A stretch of DNA of 6,819 nt. It comes from Opitutales bacterium (lineage in GTDB: Bacteria > Verrucomicrobiota > Verrucomicrobiia > Opitutales > Oceanipulchritudinaceae). The notes under the pieces are model-generated. The model did no database searches. It saw only the letters and a program-made list of their open reading frames with translations, and was not told the DNA's origin. This document shows, one piece after another, positions 1 through 4,273 of this stretch. The stretch spans positions 1-6,819 of the forward strand of contig SKLD01000205.1 of NCBI GenBank assembly GCA_007123395.1, in the 5' to 3' direction. The first letter of the stretch is position 1; each line of letters begins with the position of its first letter. The position numbers and the translations under genes were made by a program.

Positions 1-178
1 CGATTACCACCGCCGGGCGTGTGCCGGCGCGATGTGGCCGAAGGTCTCGCACCTACTGCGCTGCGGCGGACGTAATGATAGTAGCTGCCAGACCTCTGGT
101 CGGCAGTCCGGAGGGGCGTGTTGTGCGGAGGTTGGGGGCGTTGCCGGCGGCATCGGGCGCGGGCGCGGGCGGGCACAG

Positions 179-223
179 CCCCGGCGCTGGCGTGGTGCGG
201 ACACGAGGGCTCGCACCTACTTT
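179..223 (+). repeat. 45-base dispersed repeat, copy 1
   Basis: The core runs from CCCCGGC to CGCACCTACTTT and includes TGGTGCGGACACGAGG. By hand alignment about 40 of 45 positions match the copy at 818-862. Similarity extends left to about 119, through a shared GGGGGCGTTGCCGG block and a GGGCGCGGGCG-rich block, giving a homologous segment of roughly 110 bases. Confidence 0.8.
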
Positions 224-260
224 CCGGGGCGCGCTTGTATTAGGCGGCCCCGCTCCGCGC

Positions 261-304
261 CGTGGCCGGGCGGCCACGTGACCCTCGTAGCCTTGGCGAA
301 GCGG
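261..304 (+). repeat. 44-base hairpin repeat, copy 1
   Basis: About 42 of 44 positions match 1691-1734. It contains a perfect hairpin, CGTGGCC, loop GGGC, GGCCACG (261-278), followed by a conserved TGACCCTCGTAGC and TTGGCGAAGCGG. Similarity continues at a lower level to about 320, and to the left it is preceded in both copies by a CGCACCTACT motif about 40 to 45 bases upstream. Decayed pieces of the hairpin core occur at 2762-2775 and 3686-3702. Confidence 0.85.
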
Positions 305-325
305 TTTCTTGGCCCCCGGCTTTTT

Positions 326-423
326 GGCTGTCGCACCGACGGAGGCGTATCGAGAGACCGCACGGCTACCGGAATCACGATCTCCCCAAGCGCCGGCCCC
401 AGGATGGGACCGTGCTACGGCGG
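326..423 (+). repeat. Tandem imperfect repeat, unit 1
   Basis: This unit recurs about 171 to 172 bases downstream at 498-594. Shared blocks are GGCTGTCGCAC (GGCTGCCGCAC in the second unit), GGAGGCG, a CCGGAA..CACG block, and a 31-base end block at 393-423 that matches 564-594 at 28 of 31 positions. The end block contains a small hairpin, CCCCA, loop GGA, TGGG (397-408). A one-base length difference separates the first and last blocks, so the copies are old or were made imprecisely. Confidence 0.7.
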
Positions 424-443
424 GGGTCCGTCGAGGGCGGAAA

Positions 444-524
444 CAAGGTCCCGGCGGATTCGGTTGGAGTTCCGCCTTCAGGCGGTCCCGGCTCCGCGGC
501 TGCCGCACGGGCGGAGGCGCACGG
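444..524 (+). repeat. 81-base dispersed repeat, copy 1
   Basis: By hand count 71 of 81 positions match 3750-3830, with a run of more than 35 identical bases (451-494) that includes GCGGATTCGGTTGGAGTTCC. It contains a perfect hairpin, CCGCC, loop TTCA, GGCGG (472-485). Its right end overlaps the start of tandem unit 498-594, showing that the repeats are nested. Confidence 0.85.
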
Positions 525-594
525 AGATTTCCGACGGTTCCGGAAGCACGCACACCATGGGCACCGACCCCAGGCTGGGACCGCGCTACGGCGG
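498..594 (+). repeat. Tandem imperfect repeat, unit 2
   Basis: This is the second unit of the tandem pair with 326-423. Its end block at 564-594 carries the hairpin CCCCA, loop GGC, TGGG (568-579). The stem is kept while the loop base differs from unit 1, which suggests the fold is maintained. A related hairpin, AACCCCA/TGGGGTT, lies at 1932-1948. Confidence 0.65.
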
Positions 595-613
595 CAGGGC
601 GTCCGGCGCGCGA

Positions 614-635
614 CGGCTGAAGCCGCCGGTCCTAT
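614..635 (-). repeat. REP-like hairpin, inverted relative to 1761-1782
   Basis: CGGC, loop TGAA, GCCG forms the hairpin at 614-625, followed by a GGTCCTAT flank. Read on the minus strand, the 22 bases match 1761-1782 at 19 of 22 positions. A related plus-strand copy is at 1814-1835 (CGGCTAAAGCCG followed by ACGTTCC). The short palindrome plus conserved flank is the general form of bacterial REP elements; assignment to that class is inference. Confidence 0.6.
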
Positions 636-817
636 TGGTGTGGCGCGGCGTCGGCGGTAGCGGGTTGCGACGGGGCACGGTCCCTGCGGCGTAGGGGAGC
701 GGAGCAAGCTCGCGCTCCTACTTCAGTGCGGCGGGTGGGATAGCCGAAGTTTGTTCGGTGGGGCGGCGGTCGGGGGCGTTGCCGGAGGTATCGGGCGCGG
801 GCGGCGGCCGGGCACGG

Positions 818-862
818 CCCCGGCAAGGTCGTGGTGCGGACACGAGGTCTCGCACCTACTTT
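818..862 (+). repeat. 45-base dispersed repeat, copy 2
   Basis: It matches 179-223 at about 40 of 45 positions and 1981-2025 at about 36 of 45. Similarity to copy 1 extends left to about 751. On the right, 856-879 also resembles 1643-1666 (about 19 of 24), so this copy runs into the 3' end of the minus-strand NTase gene and supplies its stop codon. Confidence 0.8.
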
Positions 863-1395
863 GGCGTGGCGGGTGTATCGGGTGGAGTCTTACCTTGGGC
901 GGCGAAGAGTTGTTCGAGAAAGTGGAGATCACCACGATCCTTCTCGCGATGTGTCCGTTTCTTCATCCGGTAAAGAAGTTCTGAGCTGGCGAAGGGGATC
1001 TTCACTCCATCGACTTCGATGACGGCAACATTATGGCGGGCTTCGGCAAAAGTGATTCCGGAGGCGGTGGCCATGAGATCAACGACGATCTCGTCGGCAA
1101 CACGAACGACGGTAAACTTCGCAACATCTCCCGCTTCCAGTTCTCTTACACATCCATCCGGCAAAGTGGCCAAAGCATCGAAAACGCGCGACTCATTCGC
1201 CGGTCGCGGATCGATGAGGAGGTCGATGTCACCGGTATGACGAACCAGCCCGCTTGCGCGCATTGCAAATCCACCAATGACAATAAACTCAGCTCCTCGC
1301 GCGTGAAGCTCCCGGCAGAGGTTCACAACATCGGCCAACGACGGTTCGCGCGGACTCAACTCTTCGGAAGCCGGGTCAGATGTCTCATCAGCCAT
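856..1395 (-). CDS. Nucleotidyltransferase-fold protein, AbiEii/MNT-like (putative toxin-like partner)
   Basis: A 179-residue protein of the polymerase-beta-like nucleotidyltransferase superfamily. Residues 35-60 carry the family signature: a hydrophobic strand, GGFA (41-44), then R..TGDIDLLID with the metal-binding pair D56 and D58. D107 in IVVDLM is the likely third acidic residue. The C-terminal segment KDRGDLHFL (152-160) is typical of small NTases of the AbiEii/DUF6036 kind. The open frame extends upstream, but I chose the ATG at 1395 because GAGGAGG lies 7 bases before it. It overlaps the end of the upstream small gene by 40 bases, so the two are probably translated together. The last residues, DTPATPK, and the stop fall inside a copy of the dispersed repeat (856-879), so the tail may be acquired sequence. 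Related proteins act as toxins or antitoxins by transferring nucleotides to RNA or protein; substrate and role here are inference. Confidence 0.85.
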   Translation of the reverse strand: MADETSDPASEELSPREPSLADVVNLCRELHARGAEFIVIGGFAMRASGLVRHTGDIDLLIDPRPANESRVFDALATLPDGCVRELEAGDVAKFTVVRVADEIVVDLMATASGITFAEARHNVAVIEVDGVKIPFASSELLYRMKKRTHREKDRGDLHFLEQLFAAQGKTPPDTPATPK

Positions 1396-1601
1396 TCGTC
1401 TGCCTCCTCGTGGGAACTGAACCTGTGGACGCCTTTGGGAACACGAATCCCGAACCCTGATCGGCGCCACTGCCGACTGGCTTCAATATCTGCGGGCGAA
1501 ACCTGCAATGCGGAGACCGGACGGCGTCTGCCGACTGTTTTGCCAATGAAAGCCGCTTCACGGATTCCCATACGCATATAACGAGTGAATCGCGGATTCA
1601 T
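1356..1601 (-). CDS. Small protein of unknown function paired with the NTase
   Basis: An 81-residue basic protein from the ATG at 1601. The frame could also start at a TTG at 1613 or at ATGs at 1577 and 1571; none has a clear ribosome binding site. The sequence reads as real coding: a basic stretch GRRRPVSALQVSPADIEASRQW, without its final residues GRRRPVSALQVSPADI, in the middle, then GIRVPKGVHRF and SSHEEADEWL near the C-terminus. I see no helix-turn-helix, AbrB or ribbon-helix-helix pattern and no membrane segment. It lies directly upstream of the NTase and overlaps it by 40 bases. That layout, small gene first and NTase second, is that of a toxin-antitoxin operon, which would make this the antitoxin candidate. 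This role comes from position only. Confidence 0.7.
   Translation of the reverse strand: MNPRFTRYMRMGIREAAFIGKTVGRRRPVSALQVSPADIEASRQWRRSGFGIRVPKGVHRFSSHEEADEWLMRHLTRLPKS
1403..1409 (-). promoter_or_regulatory. Strong ribosome binding site deciding the NTase start
   Basis: On the minus strand GAGGAGG is followed by 7 bases and then ATG at 1395. This favours a 179-residue product over the 204-residue open frame that begins further upstream. The site lies inside the coding region of the upstream small gene. Confidence 0.8.
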
Positions 1602-1690
1602 TTGCCAGGGCAAGACAGAAAGGCGGAAACGAAGTCCCGCACCTACTGTGGCGCGGCGCGCTTATCTGCCTATGGTTCCGGTGGCAGAGC

Positions 1691-1734
1691 CGTGGCCGGG
1701 CGGCCACCTGACCCTCGTAGCGTTGGCGAAGCGG
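1691..1734 (+). repeat. 44-base hairpin repeat, copy 2
   Basis: It is nearly identical to 261-304; the differences are one base after the hairpin and one in the TAGCGTTGG block. The stem GTGGCC/GGCCAC (1692-1697 with 1702-1707) is intact. The larger homologous block is about 1632-1755 against 206-320. Confidence 0.85.
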
Positions 1735-1760
1735 GTTCTCCGCCCCCGGTTCCGGGCCCG

Positions 1761-1786
1761 ATAGGACCGACGGCTCCGGCCGTCGG
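1761..1786 (+). repeat. REP-like element with perfect 8-bp stem
   Basis: CCGACGGC (1767-1774), loop TCCG and GCCGTCGG (1779-1786) form a perfect 8-bp stem with a 4-base loop. The left flank ATAGGA (1761-1766) is shared with the inverted copy at 614-635. It lies in a stretch without genes and has no following T-run, so it does not look like an intrinsic terminator. Confidence 0.7.
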
Positions 1787-1813
1787 CTGCGGCACGGCGC
1801 CTTTCCGCGGGCA

Positions 1814-1835
1814 TCGGCTAAAGCCGACGTTCCGA
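1814..1835 (+). repeat. REP-like hairpin
   Basis: TCGGC, loop TAAA, GCCGA (1814-1827) is followed by CGTTCCGA. Stem and flank resemble 614-635 read on the plus strand (GGCTGAAGCCG followed by CCGGTCC). It lies 28 bases after the 8-bp palindrome, giving two hairpins in a row. Confidence 0.6.
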
Positions 1836-1927
1836 TTTGGCCGCCGGGTAATTTGGGGACGGTCCTTTTGCGCCGCACCGCTCCGGGGAGCCACCCGGCC
1901 ACGTTGTCGGCTCGGCGGCCCGGTGTG

Positions 1928-1953
1928 GCGCAACCCCATCTTGGGGTTAGCGC
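1928..1953 (+). repeat. Hairpin with bulged 11-bp stem
   Basis: AACCCCA (1932-1938), loop TCT and TGGGGTT (1942-1948) form a perfect 7-bp stem. It is extended by GCGC on each side (1928-1931 and 1950-1953) with one bulged A at 1949. It corresponds in form to the CCCCA/TGGG hairpins at 397-408 and 568-579. No T-run follows. Confidence 0.55.
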
Positions 1954-1980
1954 GCGTGGGGTGGGTAGCGGGGGGGGCGG

Positions 1981-2025
1981 TCCCGGCTTGGACTTGGTGC
2001 GTGCACGAGGTCCCGCACCTACGTT
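1981..2025 (+). repeat. 45-base dispersed repeat, copy 3
   Basis: This copy is more diverged than copies 1 and 2, with about 36 of 45 matches to copy 2. It keeps TTGGTGCG, CACGAGGTC and CGCACCTAC. It ends about 50 bases before the start of the VapB-like antitoxin gene. Confidence 0.7.
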
Positions 2026-2072
2026 CCTGGGCGCGCTCTTGACATGCCTTTTGAAATGAGAAAAAGTAAGGC

Positions 2073-2336
2073 GTGGATTCCGCATCAGTAACGAGCAAAC
2101 ATCAGATCACGATTCCTGCAAAAGTCCGGCGGTCACTGAATCTGCACAAGGGCGACCGGCTGGCCTTCGAGGCCGGCTCGGATGGCGCGTATGTTATCCG
2201 TAAGGTTGGCAATAAAAAGTCCGACGGCGCGGCCGTGCCCTATCTCGGGAAGAGGCCCAAGTCCCTTTCCGCCGACGCAATGGCGGCGGCCATTGGCGAA
2301 GGGGCGGTGGCTTCATGGAAACGCCGTCAAGCATGA
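2073..2336 (+). CDS. vapB: AbrB/MazE-fold antitoxin, VapB type
   Basis: An 87-residue swapped-hairpin antitoxin and DNA-binding protein. Residues 5-45 form the AbrB/MazE domain: VTSKHQITIPAKVRRSL, then LHKGDRLAF and a YVIRKV strand. The C-terminal part (about 58-83: LGKR..SLSADAMAAAIGEGA) is the expected flexible toxin-binding tail. The start is GTG at 2073; a TAA stop lies two codons upstream in the same frame, and no other start precedes the domain. The ribosome binding site is poor, with AAGG only one base from the GTG. It overlaps the PIN-domain gene by ATGA (2333-2336). By family knowledge it should neutralise that toxin and autoregulate the operon by binding operator DNA upstream. Confidence 0.9.
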   Translation: MDSASVTSKHQITIPAKVRRSLNLHKGDRLAFEAGSDGAYVIRKVGNKKSDGAAVPYLGKRPKSLSADAMAAAIGEGAVASWKRRQA

Positions 2337-2725
2337 AGGCGTGGGACACCAATTTGCTGGTCCGGCATCTCGTCGAAGACGACGCCGCGCAACTGAAAGT
2401 CGTCCGCCGCGAACTGGAGCTGGCGGCGCGTCGGGGAGCACCGGTTTGGATCGCCGATGTGACGCTGGTGGAGAGCTTTTGGGTTCTTCGGCACGGCTAT
2501 GGTCTGGAGGCCGACGCAGTGTGCGAGGTTTTGCTGGCGTTGACCGAGGACGCCCGTTTCGGTTTTCAGTCCGGTGCCGATGTGCGTCTCGCCCTTGAAC
2601 GCACCCGAATCAAGGGCGATTTTCCCGAACACTTGATCAGCTTGGCCGCCCGCCGGGCGGGTGCGGTGAAAACGCAGACCTTCGACCGGGCGGTGAAGCG
2701 CTTTGCCGAGTTTAAGGTGCTTTGA
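2333..2725 (+). CDS. vapC: PIN-domain ribonuclease toxin, VapC type
   Basis: A 130-residue PIN-domain protein, predicted to be a Mg-dependent RNA endonuclease inhibited by the adjacent antitoxin. Acidic active-site candidates are D5 in WDTNLLVRHLVEDD, E47 in VTLVESFWVL, the GDFPEHLI block (D96 and E99), and D118 in TFDRA. Many VapC proteins have Asp in the FxDxLI position where this one has E99, so one metal ligand may be a conservative Asp-to-Glu change. I chose the ATG at 2333 because it gives the usual PIN start and a 4-base overlap with vapB. An in-frame ATG at 2315, with GAAGGGG 10 bases upstream, would add METPSS and is possible. The length is normal for the family and there is no sign of decay. 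Confidence 0.9.
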   Translation: MKAWDTNLLVRHLVEDDAAQLKVVRRELELAARRGAPVWIADVTLVESFWVLRHGYGLEADAVCEVLLALTEDARFGFQSGADVRLALERTRIKGDFPEHLISLAARRAGAVKTQTFDRAVKRFAEFKVL

Positions 2726-2859
2726 GGACGTTTAGAGATGCGGCCCGGGGAGTCTCTCCAGCGTGGCCGGGCGGGAACACACGATTCCGGCAAAACGGGG
2801 TCGTCCCGGTAACTCACTCATTGACGCAATCCGCCGGAAGGACGATACTGACGCCTAGA
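2726..2859 (+). other. Intergenic spacer with a hairpin-repeat fragment
   Basis: The 134 bases between vapC and the next module contain a truncated copy of the CGTGGCCGGGCGG unit at 2762-2775, whose second stem arm is lost, and a promoter-like pair near the right end. No terminator with a T-run is seen after vapC. Confidence 0.5.
2821..2849 (+). promoter_or_regulatory. Candidate sigma-70-type promoter for the second NTase module
   Basis: TTGACG (2821-2826), a 17-base spacer and GATACT (2844-2849) fit the vegetative consensus at 5 of 6 and 4 of 6 positions. The start of transcription would fall near 2856, only a few bases before the ATG at 2860, so the message would be leaderless or nearly so. 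This agrees with the lack of a ribosome binding site at the expected distance. It is inference from pattern only. Confidence 0.4.
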
Positions 2860-3102
2860 ATGAGTTCGTATCCAGTCCACGATGATTCCGCTTCGGCGGC
2901 GCTCCGCGAAAGGGTGGAGCAATGGCGGCGCGCTGAGCCGGTGTTGCGCGGCCAGCGGGTGCGTGACATCCGAAATGCCGATACGCAGGCCTCTGTGGCA
3001 TGGTTCGACGGTGTGTTTCGTTCACTGGGTCCCGCCACCGCGCGCCGGGACCATGGGTTGGTGGAACAACAACGGTTGTTCGCTAAGCTGCGCCGCCAAT
3101 GA
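2860..3102 (+). CDS. Small protein of unknown function paired with the second NTase
   Basis: An 80-residue protein from the ATG at 2860. The open frame extends back to 2722, but that part crosses a repeat fragment and reads as noncoding. It is charged and probably helical: ALRERVEQWRRAEPVL (19-34), then RVRDIRNADTQASVAWFDGVF in pieces (RDIRNADTQ at 40-48, FDGVF at 54-58), and a C-terminal GLVEQQRLFAKL (66-77). I see no known DNA-binding fold and no membrane segment. It overlaps the NTase by ATGA at 3099-3102, a sign of translational coupling. The layout makes it the antitoxin candidate of the pair; this is positional inference. It shares no visible similarity with the small partner at 1356-1601. 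Confidence 0.8.
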   Translation: MSSYPVHDDSASAALRERVEQWRRAEPVLRGQRVRDIRNADTQASVAWFDGVFRSLGPATARRDHGLVEQQRLFAKLRRQ

Positions 3103-3659
3103 TCGATCTGTTTCAGGCGGCCGCCTGTCTACAGGGGTTTTTGGAAGAACGCGGATGGAGGTTTTGTTTCATCGGCGGATTGGCGGTGGTTCACTGGGGA
3201 GAACCCCGCTTGACACGGGATATCGATCTTACGCTCTTGACTGGTTTCGGGCGCGAGGAGGTCTATGTGGATGAGCTTCTCGCGCACTTTCCGGCACGAA
3301 TGGAAAACGCGCGCGCCTTTGCGCTCGAGAACCGCGCTCTGCTCCTTTCAGTCGCGGGTGGTTTTCCGGTGGATGTCGCGTTGGGTGGATTGCCTTTTGA
3401 AGAAGAGGCGACGCGACGGGCACGCGCCATCGAGTGCTTTCCGGGGACGTTCCTTCGATTATCCTCACCTGAGGATCTGATCGTGATGAAGGTCTTCGCC
3501 GGACGACCGCAGGACTGGACTGATGTGGAGGGGATTGCCGTTCGGCAGAAAGGTAAGCTCGATGTCGACTACATCTTCCGGCAGCTTGTGCCGCTGTTGC
3601 GGGTTAAGGAAGACACGGCTGCGGCCGACCGCTTGCGGAGTATTCTCAGCGAGGGCTGA
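3099..3659 (+). CDS. Nucleotidyltransferase, AbiEii-like (putative toxin-like partner)
   Basis: A 186-residue NTase-superfamily protein. Residues 22-46 hold the signature: FCFIGGLAVVHWG, then LTRDIDLTL with metal ligands D41 and D43. D92 in FPVDVAL is the likely third acidic residue. The segment SSPEDLIVMKVFAGRPQDW (122-140), followed by TDVEGI, is the AbiEii-type C-terminal signature with K131, R136, D139 and D142. All expected catalytic positions are present, so an active enzyme is likely. It starts at the ATG inside the ATGA overlap with the 80-residue gene. AbiEii-type enzymes are toxins that block growth by nucleotide transfer, with tRNA as a known target in some. Whether this one is toxic, and which nucleotide it uses, cannot be read from the sequence. 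It has the same fold as the NTase at 856-1395, but spacing and C-terminal motifs differ, so the two are not recent duplicates. Confidence 0.9.
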   Translation: MIDLFQAAACLQGFLEERGWRFCFIGGLAVVHWGEPRLTRDIDLTLLTGFGREEVYVDELLAHFPARMENARAFALENRALLLSVAGGFPVDVALGGLPFEEEATRRARAIECFPGTFLRLSSPEDLIVMKVFAGRPQDWTDVEGIAVRQKGKLDVDYIFRQLVPLLRVKEDTAAADRLRSILSEG

Positions 3660-4038
3660 TCCGGCCGGTGATTCGGTCGCAGCATCGTGGCCGGGCGGCT
3701 ATCCTGGTCTCCGGCGCGGTGCGGCCAGGGCGGTAGCGCAGTACGGGCACAAGGTTCCGGCGGATTCGGTTGGAGTTCCGCCTTCAGGCGGTCCCGGCTC
3801 TGTGGCTGTCGCGTACGCGGAGGCGTATGGCGCGGCGGGACCGCTTGCTTCCGGGCATGTCCGGCGGTCGGGGCCACGGCCGCGCTGTGACGCCGGGGTG
3901 CGGCGGTGCGGAACAATATTGCCGACGGCAGGGTCTTTTTTCTGTTGCCAAGGGTAGGGCGGCTACCCGTAATTCCGGGCATTGATAGAAGGGGCGGACC
4001 TGTCTGTCCTCCAGAATTTCCCGTTGATTTGTTGACGA
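3660..4038. repeat. Third repeat cluster and AT-richer leader
   Basis: I see no gene. The left half holds a partial hairpin unit (3686-3702) and the 81-base repeat copy 2 (3750-3830). Base composition becomes less GC-rich after about 3905. A 6-bp hairpin, GGGTAG, loop GGCGG, CTACCC, lies at 3952-3968 with no T-run after it. TCTTTTTTCT occurs at about 3934-3943 without a convincing stem before it. Confidence 0.55.
3750..3830 (+). repeat. 81-base dispersed repeat, copy 2
   Basis: It lies about 3.3 kb from copy 1, in the same orientation. The hairpin CCGCC/GGCGG (3778-3791) is intact. Differences cluster in the right third. It sits downstream of the second NTase gene and next to a partial copy of the GTGGCCGGGCGG hairpin unit (3686-3702). 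Confidence 0.85.
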
Positions 4039-4230
4039 ATGGCTGAAGACCGAAGGATTAATCGAAAAGTGTTTCTCGCTTCGGCGGGGGCTTCGCTCGC
4101 GGCCCTTGCGACGTTGGGAAGTCCCCTGTGGCGCCCGCGTGCGGGCAGCACCCGGACCTCGGCAGAGGCGCGACTGCCTTCGCCACCGCGCGATCCGCGT
4201 TCCGTGCCGCACGGCAGCGGCAACACCTGA
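4039..4230 (+). CDS. Doubtful 63-residue ORF with Tat-like N-terminus
   Basis: The N-terminus reads RRINRKVFLASAGASLAAL, a charged region with N-R-K-x-F-L followed by a hydrophobic stretch (about residues 12-28). This resembles a twin-arginine export signal with RK in place of RR. The rest (31-63) is rich in Arg, Ser and Pro and looks like no mature domain. There is no clear ribosome binding site. It ends 43 bases before actA, in the same direction. It could be a small exported or membrane peptide, the remnant of a Tat-exported protein whose body was lost, or chance. I do not recognise a family. Confidence 0.3.
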   Translation: MAEDRRINRKVFLASAGASLAALATLGSPLWRPRAGSTRTSAEARLPSPPRDPRSVPHGSGNT

Positions 4231-4273
4231 CGCAAGCCGCAGCATGTAGAAGGCATTCCCCTCGGAACTCACC

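Larger units (their letters stand above)
1..855. repeat. Gene-free mosaic of GC-rich imperfect repeats
   Basis: I see no credible gene here. Several frames stay open, but only because the DNA is very GC-rich; their translations are full of Arg, Gly, Pro and Ala and resemble no family I recognise. The stretch is built from repeat modules that recur elsewhere in the window: a 45-base unit at 179-223 and 818-862, a hairpin unit at 261-304, a tandem pair about 171 bases apart (326-423 and 498-594), and an 81-base unit at 444-524. A shorter motif, AGGTCTCGCACCTACT, occurs at 42-57, slightly altered at 206-221, degenerate at about 705-722, and intact at 845-860. All these copies point the same way. 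The individual repeats are listed separately. Confidence 0.7.
1614..2040. repeat. Gene-free second repeat mosaic
   Basis: No credible gene is seen between the minus-strand small gene and the vapB-like gene. The stretch begins with the motif AAGTCCCGCACCTACT (1632-1647), followed by the hairpin repeat (1691-1734), two REP-like hairpins (1767-1786 and 1814-1827), the bulged hairpin (1928-1953) and 45-base repeat copy 3 (1981-2025). The promoters of the two divergent modules on either side must lie in or at the edge of this mosaic. A TTGACA hexamer occurs at 2039-2044, at the very edge of the last repeat, but I find no good -10 partner for it. Confidence 0.7.

Noticed and set aside
32..694. 220-residue plus-strand open frame through the first repeat region
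   Set aside because: Its composition is Arg/Gly/Ala/Pro heavy with no recognisable domain, it lies wholly inside repeats, and other frames on both strands are equally open. It is a by-product of high GC.
1..2040. CRISPR array or CRISPR-like repeats
   Set aside because: The repeats vary in length, spacing and sequence, are nested, and have no regular unique spacers. No cas gene is present.
2056..2091. ATG at 2056 as the start of the vapB-like gene
   Set aside because: This ATG is in a different frame and reaches TAA after 11 codons. The AbrB-domain frame has a stop at 2067-2069, leaving GTG at 2073 as the only upstream start.
3952..3968. Hairpin GGGTAG/CTACCC as an intrinsic terminator
   Set aside because: The stem is only 6 bp and is followed by GTAATTCC rather than a T-run. 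The T-run at about 3934 lies before the hairpin on the plus strand.
4032..4061. TTGACG with GATTAA as the actA promoter
   Set aside because: The spacer is 18 bases and the -10 match is weak; the start would fall inside the 63-residue frame. It is possible but not strong enough to annotate.
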